A stretch of DNA of 64,000 bases from NCBI GenBank assembly GCA_029866125.1, contig JARWZZ010000004.1:186001-250000 (forward strand). The letters are read 5' to 3'. Position numbers and translations under genes: made by a program. The notes beneath the pieces were generated by a model. That model did not search any database and was not told where the DNA came from. It saw only the letters and a list, made by a program, of their open reading frames with translations. The DNA comes from Limnobacter sp. (GTDB taxonomy: Bacteria; Pseudomonadota; Gammaproteobacteria; Burkholderiales; Burkholderiaceae_B). Below, one piece after another: positions 26,208 through 34,290 of the stretch; within the stretch, counting starts at the first letter, position 1, and each line of letters starts with the position of its first letter.

Positions 26208-27524
26208 ATGAACAGCGTTGCGGGGCAAAACCCGATTGTGATAGTGGGCGGTGGGGCCGGTGGGTTGGAACTGGCCTGTAAATTGGGCCGCAAGTTGGGC
26301 CCACAGCGGGTAACTTTGGTGGACAGTAAAATGTTCCACATTTGGAAACCTTCGCTGCATGAGGTGGCCGCTGGCACGCTGGACATTCACCAAGAAGGTT
26401 TGAGCTACCCCATGCTGGCCTACAACAGCGGTTTTAACTTCGTGCTGGGTGCACTGGAAGGTTTGGATGCCGCCCTTCAACAGGTGCACATTGCCCCTGT
26501 ATTGGGCGAGGCGGGCGATGAGGTTTTACCCCGCCGCAGCATCAGCTACAGCGATGTGGTGATCAGCATTGGCAGCCAATCCAATTATTTTGGTGTGCAG
26601 GGTGCAGCTGAAAACACAATCTCGCTGGATGGCCCGCAACATGCCGAGCAGTTTCGCTTAAGAATGCTGAAACAACTTGCCATGTTGGATCAGAGAAAAA
26701 AAGTCGACAGCACCGCCAACCTAAACATCGTGATTATTGGTGCGGGTGCCACAGGCGTTGAATTGGCCGCCGAACTGCGAGAAGCCAGCCATGTGCACGG
26801 GCGCTATGGCTTTAGCCGAATCAACCCCGCCAAAGACGTGCGAATTACCATCTTGGAAGGCTCAGGCCGTGTGTTGCCTGTGTTGCCAGAGAATGTGTCA
26901 GAAGCTGCGCAAAAGCTTTTGACGGCCCGCCACATTGAAGTGGTAACGGGTTGCAAGGTGGTCAACATCGAGCCGAAGCAAATTCATGATGCCACCGGCA
27001 AAATTTACCCGGCTGACCTGTGCGTGTGGGCAGCAGGCATTAAAGCCCCTGCGCTGTTGGCCAGTTTGGGCTTGCCTGTTAACCGCAACAACCAATTGGA
27101 GGTGGATGCGCAACTGCGCGTGAAAGGGCAAGAGCATGTGCATGCCTTGGGCGACTGCGCCGCGTGCCAACAAGCCGATGGAAGTTGGGTGCCGCCCCGT
27201 GCGCAGTCTGCCCATCAGCAGGCGGATTTTTTATTCGCCAGATTGGTAAAAACAGCACAGGGAAAGTCAGCCCCGCGGGGCAATTATGTGTACAAAGACC
27301 ACGGCAGTTTGGTGTCTTTGGGCAGTCGAAGCTCGGTCGGCAGTTTAATGGGCGGATTGTTTAAAGCCAGCAACTGGTTTGTAGACGGTTTGTTTGCCCG
27401 CGCCATGTACGCAAGCTTGCATTTGATGCACCACTACGCCGTGCTGGGTGGGCTTAAAACTGCGCTGCTGGCCGTGGCGCGGTTTTTAGTGAAACGGGCC
27501 ACACCGTTGGTGAAGTTGCATTGA
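26208..27524 (+). CDS. ndh: type II NADH:quinone dehydrogenase
   Basis: Non-proton-pumping NADH dehydrogenase with FAD. FAD motif IVIVGGGAGGLELACKLG at the N-terminus, NADH motif IVIIGAGATGVELAAEL near residue 175, and a second FAD contact VHALGDCAA near 315. A C-terminal amphipathic region (LFARAMYASLHLMHHYAVLGGLKTALLAVARFLV) would attach it to the membrane. ATG 26208, after TTGGAGTGG, gives 438 residues, with the frame open for a further 20 codons upstream. Confidence 0.93.
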   Translation: MNSVAGQNPIVIVGGGAGGLELACKLGRKLGPQRVTLVDSKMFHIWKPSLHEVAAGTLDIHQEGLSYPMLAYNSGFNFVLGALEGLDAALQQVHIAPVLGEAGDEVLPRRSISYSDVVISIGSQSNYFGVQGAAENTISLDGPQHAEQFRLRMLKQLAMLDQRKKVDSTANLNIVIIGAGATGVELAAELREASHVHGRYGFSRINPAKDVRITILEGSGRVLPVLPENVSEAAQKLLTARHIEVVTGCKVVNIEPKQIHDATGKIYPADLCVWAAGIKAPALLASLGLPVNRNNQLEVDAQLRVKGQEHVHALGDCAACQQADGSWVPPRAQSAHQQADFLFARLVKTAQGKSAPRGNYVYKDHGSLVSLGSRSSVGSLMGGLFKASNWFVDGLFARAMYASLHLMHHYAVLGGLKTALLAVARFLVKRATPLVKLH

Positions 27525-27551
27525 CTTTCCAATGCCAATCGAAATTCGCAT

Positions 27552-28298
27552 TCACGCATTTGCAAGATCAACCTTCGACATAGGGATCGCGCATTCCATG
27601 ATGATTCTCAGCGCAACGCTGGGGTTGATCACGTTTCTACCTTCGGTGATTGCTGTTTGTACGGCGAGTCCATATAGAATCTGCCAATGGGTGGGATTGG
27701 GGCAATATCGCTGGACTGTAGGCAATAAAACAGGCCAGAGTGTTTTGAGGTAATCCAGCGGTAAGATTGCTGCCATGTGGTCAGCAGGAATTCGTGGTAT
27801 TCCAAATTGCTCACTGCCCAAAACCGACGCATTGTAGCCAAATATTTCATCTAAATCTGGGAGTTCGGTTGCCCCGGCACCCTGCGCAGCCCCGCCAGCC
27901 AAAGCCCAAACTGAATACTCGGCCCCTACAATGGCCTGATTCAATAGGTCACCAAAAAAATATTTTTTGCCATCCGTTGTCCCGACGACGTTAAAAGCGG
28001 AGTCTTCTGGTACTTCAAGTATGTGAGCCTGTGCTCGAAGTCCCGCTTGGCAAGAATACCCTGTCAGTGCTCCCAAAGCACACAATAATGATTCAATGTG
28101 CACACGACCATCTCTTTCCATTGCATTTGCTAAACGATTGAAAACCTCTTTGGCACCAATCTTTGCTCCAATTAGGGGGTCCACTTGGCTTTGCTTCTTG
28201 ATTGCATTCGCCATTCCTTGGTCGATTGCGTCTAATTCAGGTCGCTTTTTCGGTGTGGGTTTTACACCAGTTAATTTTTCGAAGATTTTATTAAACAT
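27552..28298 (-). CDS. hypothetical protein, 248 aa
   Basis: Unknown function. The ATG at 28298, preceded by GGGAGAT, is chosen; the open frame is longer. The sequence begins MFNKIFEKLTGVKPTPKKRPELDAIDQGMANAIKKQ, then a globular, Ala/Gly-rich middle (LLCALGALTGYSCQAGLRAQAHI; VWALAGGAAQGAGATELPDLDEIFGYNASVL) and ends MECAIPMSKVDLANA. No signal peptide or convincing transmembrane helix. It is convergent with ndh and faces away from the carbonic-anhydrase-like gene. Short AT-rich gaps on both sides suggest a single-gene unit. Confidence 0.75.
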   Translation of the reverse strand: MFNKIFEKLTGVKPTPKKRPELDAIDQGMANAIKKQSQVDPLIGAKIGAKEVFNRLANAMERDGRVHIESLLCALGALTGYSCQAGLRAQAHILEVPEDSAFNVVGTTDGKKYFFGDLLNQAIVGAEYSVWALAGGAAQGAGATELPDLDEIFGYNASVLGSEQFGIPRIPADHMAAILPLDYLKTLWPVLLPTVQRYCPNPTHWQILYGLAVQTAITEGRNVINPSVALRIIMECAIPMSKVDLANA

Positions 28299-28495
28299 GC
28301 AGATATCTCCCTCATTCACAGGCAGATTATCCTTCAAGCTTGAAAGGGTGAAATATAACCCCAATGGTTGATAGGGCTATGTAGGTGCGGTCATTTGGAA
28401 GGTGATGCTGGTGTAGCGATATAGATGTGAGAGGTTAAGCGAGCAAATAAGAGCTTTGGTGACTCACCCAACCAGTCACCTCCTGACTCACTGAA

Positions 28496-29746
28496 TTACT
28501 GACTTGTCTGAATCAACCTGCCATTGGTGGGTTGAATCGGCCTTGCATTCATTGGGTACAGTTTGGCGAAAGTTGCAATTTGTTCCGCGCTCAGGGTGAT
28601 CGGTGTTTTTAACACAACCCAAAGTACTCCCTCGCTGCATGGCGGCACAGTCCACGAGCCTGTATACGCGTAGTAGCCGGTGTTGCTGGGCAACAATGTA
28701 TTGAGATTAAGGCCAGAACTGAGCACGGGGTTGCGCTCTTTGTTCAGAAAGGGCATGCGTGACCAAAGGCTGTTAATCGCTGGGTTTGCTTCACCAACCT
28801 CCACCAGTACGCTCACAATTGCAGTGTTGCCTTGGAAGTCTTTGTGCACCCATTGCAAGGACATGGGGTAAGTTTGGTGGTTAATCACTTCTTCCGCAGG
28901 GTGTTTGAATTGGATTTGACTCAGCCCGTAGCTGCGCCCACGCACTTTCATGGTGTTGCTGCCGCTGGTGTCCACTTGGACTGAGTTGCCGGTGTTGACG
29001 ATGGTGCCGTATAGGTCGCCGTAATTCAGTTGCAGCGGTTCCAAATTCAGGGGAATGGCCTCGCCAGTTTCGATGTGGATAGGGGACTGGTTTTTGCCCT
29101 TGCTGCAGGCCTGGTTGGCTGGGTCCAAGCTGGCCCAATTTTCAGGCCCACCCAGCCCTGAATAACCCCATGCAGTTACCTGTTTGGCAACTTCTACCGG
29201 CTTAGGTGCGGGCTTTCTGTAAATCGGTTTGGGTGCTTTGGGCGCGGCCGGTGGATCAGCCTTTACTTCCCCCTTCACTTCTTCCTTCACTATTTCCTTG
29301 GCTTCTAATTTGGGTTCTGCCTTTTTCTCTGTTTTTGCTTCAGCCTTCACTTCAGGCTTCGCGTCTTTTTTCGAGTCTACTTTGGGGTCTAATTTGGGGT
29401 CTAATTTGGGGTCTACTTTTTCAGCTGTTTTTTCAGTTGTTTTTGCCGCAGGTTTGCTATTTGCATCCGCTGGCGCTGCCACGCGTATTACTCCGCCACT
29501 TTCACTGTTTTCTTTGGAAGAGTTTTTGACTTGGACGGTCATGCGCTCGGGAATTCCCTTTTGCAGAATTTGGCGAATTTTTTCCAAAGCCTCAGGGTTG
29601 TCCTCTAGGCTTTTTGATTCTTTTTTAGCTTCAGGTTCAGCCGCGGTACTGGTCAGATGGTAGTGGCTGATCAGCAGAAACAACGCCACTGCAATAGGGG
29701 CCGCAGCCTTTAAACGCGGGCTTGGGGTTGAGTTTTTGATCTGCAT
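28496..29746 (-). CDS. alpha-carbonic-anhydrase-fold protein lacking zinc ligands
   Basis: 416-residue exported protein: signal anchor (about 12-35), a long charged Lys/Glu/Pro linker (about 36-185, with KLDP repeats) and an alpha-carbonic-anhydrase domain (about 190-412). Fold landmarks are conserved: WGYSGLGGPENWASL, KNQSPIHI, TVPPCSEGVLWVVLKTPI and RPIQPTNGR. Aligned without gaps to the Neisseria enzyme, the three zinc histidines of FHFH and EAHFVH are replaced: Gln279, Lys281 and Gln298. So it is probably not a carbonic anhydrase but a binding or scaffolding relative, perhaps in the periplasm or envelope. Annotation as an active enzyme would be wrong. Confidence 0.85.
   Translation of the reverse strand: MQIKNSTPSPRLKAAAPIAVALFLLISHYHLTSTAAEPEAKKESKSLEDNPEALEKIRQILQKGIPERMTVQVKNSSKENSESGGVIRVAAPADANSKPAAKTTEKTAEKVDPKLDPKLDPKVDSKKDAKPEVKAEAKTEKKAEPKLEAKEIVKEEVKGEVKADPPAAPKAPKPIYRKPAPKPVEVAKQVTAWGYSGLGGPENWASLDPANQACSKGKNQSPIHIETGEAIPLNLEPLQLNYGDLYGTIVNTGNSVQVDTSGSNTMKVRGRSYGLSQIQFKHPAEEVINHQTYPMSLQWVHKDFQGNTAIVSVLVEVGEANPAINSLWSRMPFLNKERNPVLSSGLNLNTLLPSNTGYYAYTGSWTVPPCSEGVLWVVLKTPITLSAEQIATFAKLYPMNARPIQPTNGRLIQTSQ
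29381..29416 (-). repeat. 12-bp tandem repeat, three copies
   Basis: Unit TTTGGGGTCTAA (third copy ends in C) at 29381, 29393 and 29405, inside the linker of the carbonic-anhydrase-like gene, encoding the KLDP/KVDS repeats. In frame, so copy number can change the linker without frameshift. Confidence 0.85.
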
Positions 29747-29830
29747 TGGCGAAGCGGTCCCGACTGTTACACAACAATTTCATAAGCAGGTAGCAGTTTA
29801 GGTTGTCTTTACCAAGGGGGGTTGCATGAA

Positions 29831-29854
29831 AAAAGGGCCATTTCTGGCCCTTTT
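29831..29854 (-). terminator. terminator of fumarase gene
   Basis: AAAAGGGCCA and TGGCCCTTTT with a four-base loop, 7 bases beyond the fumarase stop on the minus strand and followed by T residues there. Confidence 0.88.
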
Positions 29855-29861
29855 CAATTGC

Positions 29862-31382
29862 TTAACCTACAGAGACTGGAATCTTACCAATCTTCGCCTG
29901 CCACTCTTTGGGGCCGGTGTTGTGCACTGAAACACCCGTGCTGTCCACGGCCACAGTGACGGGCATGTCTACAATTTCAAACTCATAAATGGCTTCCATA
30001 CCCAGGTCTGCAAAACCCACTACAGTGGCTTTGGTAATCGCCTTGGACACTAGATAAGCTGCACCACCCACAGCCATCAAGTAAGCTGATTTGTTGTCGC
30101 GAATGGCGTCAATCGCCACTGGGCCACGTTCGGCCTTACCGACCATGGAAATCAAACCTGTTTTTTCCAGCATCATGCGGGTAAATTTGTCCATGCGGGT
30201 GCCGGTGGTGGGGCCTGCTGGGCCTACTGCTTCATCGCGCACAGGGTCAACTGGGCCAACGTAGTAAATAACCCGATTGGTGAAATCCACAGGCAGTTTT
30301 TCGCCTTTGGCCAGCATATCGGCAATGCGTTTGTGGGCAGCGTCGCGGCCAGTCAACATTTTGCCGTTTAGCAGCAGGGTTTGGCCAGGTGTCCAACTTG
30401 CAACTTCTTCACGTGTCAAGGTGTCCAGGTTGACCCGCTTGGATTTTTCTGTGTCGGCTTTCCAAGTGACTTGTGGCCAGTCCTCCAGTTTGGGTATGGG
30501 CAGCACTGCAGGGCCATCACCATGCAGGTGGAAGTGCACGTGGCGTGTGGCTGCGCAGTTGGGGATCATCGCCACAGGCAGTGAAGCCGCGTGCGTGGGG
30601 TAGTCCATGATTTTCACGTCCAAGACTGTGGTCAACCCGCCCAAGCCTTGGGCGCCAATGCCCAGGGAATTGACTTTGTCGTACAGTTCGAGGCGCATTT
30701 CCTCAATTTTGCTGGATGGGCCGCGAGCCATCAGTTCGTGGATGTCACAGGGGGCCATCAGGGATTCTTTGGCAAGCAACATGGCCTTTTCAGGCGTGCC
30801 GCCAATACCCAAGCCCAGAATGCCGGGTGGGCACCAGCCAGCGCCCATGGTGGGCACTGTTTTCAGTACCCAATCCACAATGCTGTCGGAAGGGTTCAAC
30901 ATCACCATTTTTGATTTGTTCTCTGAGCCACCCCCTTTGGCTGCGCAAATGACTTCAACGCCGTCACCGGGCACGATTTCATAGTGAATCACAGCCGGAG
31001 TGTTGTCTTTGGAGTTTTTGCGAGCACCTGCTGGGTCTAACAAAACCGAGGCACGCAGTTTGTTGTCTGGGTGCAGGTAGGCACGGCGCACGCCTTCGTT
31101 GACCATCTCGCCAACGCTGAGTTTGGCGTCCCATTTGGCGTGCATGCCAATTTTCAAAAACACGACGGAAATACCCGTGTCTTGGCAGATGGGGCGTTTG
31201 CCTTCAGCGCACATGCGGCTGTTGGTCAAAATTTGAGCAATTGCATCTTTGGCGGCTGGGCTTTCCTCTCGCTCGTAGGCTTTGCCCAAAGCTTGGATGT
31301 AATCCAGCGGGTGGTAGTAAGAGATGTACTGGAAAGCATCTGCGATTGAGGAGATGAAATCCTCTTGCTTGATGGGGGCCAT
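29862..31382 (-). CDS. fumA: fumarate hydratase, class I (iron-sulfur)
   Basis: Iron-sulfur fumarase converting fumarate to malate. N-terminal alpha part with RPICQDTGISVVFLKIG, VICAAKGGGSENKSKM and IPNCAATRHVHFHLHG (cluster cysteines), followed by the beta part with VGPAGPTTGTRMDKFTRMMLE and EAIYEFEIVDMPVTVAVDS. 506 residues is the fused single-chain form. An AGGAG site precedes the ATG. It lies 15 bases downstream of a YqhA-like gene on the same strand. Class I enzymes are oxygen-sensitive; a class II backup is not in the window. Confidence 0.94.
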   Translation of the reverse strand: MAPIKQEDFISSIADAFQYISYYHPLDYIQALGKAYEREESPAAKDAIAQILTNSRMCAEGKRPICQDTGISVVFLKIGMHAKWDAKLSVGEMVNEGVRRAYLHPDNKLRASVLLDPAGARKNSKDNTPAVIHYEIVPGDGVEVICAAKGGGSENKSKMVMLNPSDSIVDWVLKTVPTMGAGWCPPGILGLGIGGTPEKAMLLAKESLMAPCDIHELMARGPSSKIEEMRLELYDKVNSLGIGAQGLGGLTTVLDVKIMDYPTHAASLPVAMIPNCAATRHVHFHLHGDGPAVLPIPKLEDWPQVTWKADTEKSKRVNLDTLTREEVASWTPGQTLLLNGKMLTGRDAAHKRIADMLAKGEKLPVDFTNRVIYYVGPVDPVRDEAVGPAGPTTGTRMDKFTRMMLEKTGLISMVGKAERGPVAIDAIRDNKSAYLMAVGGAAYLVSKAITKATVVGFADLGMEAIYEFEIVDMPVTVAVDSTGVSVHNTGPKEWQAKIGKIPVSVG

Positions 31383-31397
31383 GTGCGTTGCTCCTGA

Positions 31398-31964
31398 TTA
31401 GTGGTTGTTTTTGCCTAAAGCTGCTGTTTCGTGAACCAATTTGTCACAGTATGCGATGGCAATCGCGGACAGCAAAAAGGCGATGTGAATTGCGGTTTGG
31501 GCCAAGAGGGTCTTTTCATCATACTGCTCTGCATTGATGAATGTTTTAAGCAAATGGATGCTGGAAATACCAATAATGGCCATGGCCAGCTTCACTTTCA
31601 AGACCGAGGCATTGACATGGTCCAGCCACTCGGGTTGGTCGGGGTGGTTGTCCAAATGCATGCGGCTTACAAAGGTTTCATAACCTCCAATAATGACCAT
31701 CATCAGAAGGTTGGAAATCATGGCCACGTCAATCAGGCCCAGCACGATCAGCATAATGCCGGTCTCGTTGAGCTTGTGCATGGCCGTGTCGGCGATTAAA
31801 TGCCAAAGTTCAAACAGGAAGTGATACACATAGACGCCTTGCGCTGCAATCAGGCCCAAGTAAAGGGGCAGCTGCATCCAGCGGGACATAAATATCAGTC
31901 GTGCGATGGGGGGGATGGGCTTCGCAGGGGATTTGGAATTGGATTTGCCAGAGTTTTGTTGCAT
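31398..31964 (-). CDS. YqhA/UPF0114 family membrane protein
   Basis: Membrane protein of 188 residues with four predicted helices (LPLYLGLIAAQGVYVYHFLFE; GIMLIVLGLIDVAMISNLLMMVIIGGYETFVS; KLAMAIIGISSIHLLKTF; TAIHIAFLLSAIAIAYCDKL). The segment LIDVAMISNLLMMVIIGGYETFVS is the family's signature. The function of the family is not established. The N-terminus has a Ser/Lys/Pro-rich cytoplasmic tail. It is transcribed ahead of the fumarase, 15 bases apart. Confidence 0.85.
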   Translation of the reverse strand: MQQNSGKSNSKSPAKPIPPIARLIFMSRWMQLPLYLGLIAAQGVYVYHFLFELWHLIADTAMHKLNETGIMLIVLGLIDVAMISNLLMMVIIGGYETFVSRMHLDNHPDQPEWLDHVNASVLKVKLAMAIIGISSIHLLKTFINAEQYDEKTLLAQTAIHIAFLLSAIAIAYCDKLVHETAALGKNNH

Positions 31965-32195
31965 TTCGGTACAGGGTCTGTTGAAACGGGATAATCTTCA
32001 ATGATACCAGAGGCTGAATATATCGCTAGAAAAGTGATAGGCCTTTGATGATGCGCTGCACGGCTTTATGCTGCCAAGCACATGGAACACAAATTGCTGC
32101 AATGCAGAACTGTAAGGTGGTAGTAAGAGCGCTTGCCTATGGTAGCGTCATACCAAAAACACACAACATACTCACAATAAAGTTTGGAGGACAGG

Positions 32196-34175
32196 ATGTC
32201 TGCAATCGAATCAACCATGAATGAAACCCGGGTATTTGAGCCCAGCGCCGAATGGAAGGCCAATGCCACGATTGGTGGCATGGATGCCTACAAGGCCTTG
32301 TGCAAAGAAGCCGAGGACGACTATGAAGGTTTCTGGGCCCGTCGTGCCGCAGAAAACCTGCAATTCAGCAAGCCGTATACACAGGTACTGGATGAGTCCA
32401 ATGCGCCTTTTTACCAATGGTTCAGTGGCGGTGAGTTGAATGTGTCTGCCAACTGTTTGGACAAGAATGTCGCTGCTGGTTTAGGCGATAAAACAGCCAT
32501 TATTTTTGAGGCAGATGGGGGTGAAGTTACACGTGTAACTTACAGCCAATTGTTGGCCAAAGTGTCCCAACTTGCAAATGGTTTGAAAAGCTTAGGCGTG
32601 AAAAAAGGTGACCGTGTGGTCATTTACATGCCCATGAGTGTTGAAGGTATTTGCGCGATGCAGGCTTGTGCCCGCATTGGCGCAACCCATTCAGTGGTGT
32701 TTGGTGGATTTTCTGCCAAAAGCTTGCAAGACCGGATTGTGGACGTAGGCGCAAGTTTGGTTATTACGGCCGACCAGCAAGTGCGTGGCGGCAAGGCCTT
32801 GCCTTTGAAAGCCATTGTAGACGAGGCTTTGGCTTTGGGCGGCTGCGAAGCGGTTAGCAAAGTGGTGGTGTACAAGCGCACCGGCGCTGATGTAGGCATG
32901 GGCGCACGTGATGTGTACATGAATGATTTGGCCGATGCACAAAGCAGCACTTGTGAGCCTACACCTGTGGACTCTGAGCATCCTTTGTTTGTACTCTACA
33001 CCTCAGGTTCAACTGGCAAACCCAAAGGCGTGCAGCACAGTTCTGCAGGCTATTTGCTGTGGGCCATGCTGACCATGAAGTGGACTTTTGACATCAAGCC
33101 CAATGATGTGTTTTGGTGTACGGCAGACATTGGTTGGGTCACTGGTCACACCTACATTACCTATGGCCCATTGGCTGTGGGCGCCACGCAAATTGTGTTT
33201 GAAGGTGTGCCTACGTACCCCAATGCTGGCCGTTTCTGGGAAATGATTCAGCGCCACAAGGCCACTATTTTTTATACAGCACCTACAGCGATTCGTTCAC
33301 TGATCAAAGCTGCAGATGCAGATGACAAAATTCACCCCAAATCCTATGACCTAAGCAGCCTGCGCTTGTTGGGCTCAGTGGGTGAGCCTATCAACCCCGA
33401 AGCATGGATGTGGTATTACGAGCATGTAGGCCACAACAAGTGCCCAATCGTGGATACATTCTGGCAGACCGAAACAGGCGGCCATATGATTACCCCACTA
33501 CCGGGTGCAACACCTTTGGTACCGGGCTCTTGCACATTGCCACTGCCTGGCATTATGGCTGCGATTGTGGACGAAACGGGGCAGGACTTGCCCAATGGCC
33601 AAGGCGGCATTTTGGTGGTCAAGCGCCCATGGCCTTCGATGATTCGTAACATTTGGGGCGATCCAGAGCGTTTCAAGTCCAGCTACTTCCCGGCTGAGCT
33701 GGGTGGCAAGCTGTATTTGGCCGGTGATGGTTCAATCCGTGACAAAGCCACCACGAATTTCACCATCATGGGCCGTATTGATGATGTGTTGAACGTGTCA
33801 GGCCACCGCATGGGCACGATGGAAATCGAATCTGCACTGGTAGCTCACGAGTTGGTGGCCGAAGCCGCTGTGGTGGGCCGCCCAGATGACCTGACTGGTG
33901 AAGCCATTGTGGCTTTTGTGGTGCTCAAACGTGACCGCCCAACAGGCAATGAAGCCTTGGAAATTGCAACCGCGTTGCGTAATTTTGTAGGCAAGGACAT
34001 TGGCCCGATTGCCAAGCCCAAGGAAATCCGTTTTGGAGACAACTTGCCGAAGACTCGCTCAGGTAAAATCATGAGGCGTTTGCTGCGCAGCTTGGCCAAG
34101 GGTGAAACCATTACTCAAGACACTTCGACGCTTGAGAACCCGGCCATCTTGGACCAGTTGGGCAAATCCAACTAA
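32196..34175 (+). CDS. acs: acetyl-CoA synthetase
   Basis: AMP-forming acetate-CoA ligase, 659 residues. ATG 32196 follows TTTGGAGGACAGG, a strong ribosome site; upstream codons in frame form part of that site. Motifs: [23 protein letters not shown] (P-loop), [18 protein letters not shown] (acetate pocket), [24 protein letters not shown] and [13 protein letters not shown] with the acetylation-sensitive lysine. It is followed by a terminator and then a sodium:solute symporter of an acetate-uptake type, so the two may form a functional pair. Confidence 0.95.
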   Translation: MSAIESTMNETRVFEPSAEWKANATIGGMDAYKALCKEAEDDYEGFWARRAAENLQFSKPYTQVLDESNAPFYQWFSGGELNVSANCLDKNVAAGLGDKTAIIFEADGGEVTRVTYSQLLAKVSQLANGLKSLGVKKGDRVVIYMPMSVEGICAMQACARIGATHSVVFGGFSAKSLQDRIVDVGASLVITADQQVRGGKALPLKAIVDEALALGGCEAVSKVVVYKRTGADVGMGARDVYMNDLADAQSSTCEPTPVDSEHPLFVLYTSGSTGKPKGVQHSSAGYLLWAMLTMKWTFDIKPNDVFWCTADIGWVTGHTYITYGPLAVGATQIVFEGVPTYPNAGRFWEMIQRHKATIFYTAPTAIRSLIKAADADDKIHPKSYDLSSLRLLGSVGEPINPEAWMWYYEHVGHNKCPIVDTFWQTETGGHMITPLPGATPLVPGSCTLPLPGIMAAIVDETGQDLPNGQGGILVVKRPWPSMIRNIWGDPERFKSSYFPAELGGKLYLAGDGSIRDKATTNFTIMGRIDDVLNVSGHRMGTMEIESALVAHELVAEAAVVGRPDDLTGEAIVAFVVLKRDRPTGNEALEIATALRNFVGKDIGPIAKPKEIRFGDNLPKTRSGKIMRRLLRSLAKGETITQDTSTLENPAILDQLGKSN

Positions 34176-34221
34176 GCAAGCAGGCCACTTGAGCCTGTCT
34201 GCGCTGTAGTAACCATTCGAC

Positions 34222-34254
34222 AACCAGCCTCTTTTTTTGAGGGGCTGGTTTTTT
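34222..34254 (+). terminator. terminator after acs
   Basis: AACCAGCC pairs with GGCTGGTT across a T-rich loop and is followed by more T residues; it lies about 45 bases after the acs stop. Confidence 0.8.
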
Positions 34255-34290
34255 GCTTTCTAAATGATTGTTCGAGTCAGGGAGTGCGAC

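Noticed and set aside
29206-29663. Hydrophobic plus-strand frames opposite the CA-like gene
   Set aside because: Produced by the complementary strand of Lys/Glu codons; repetitive, not coding.
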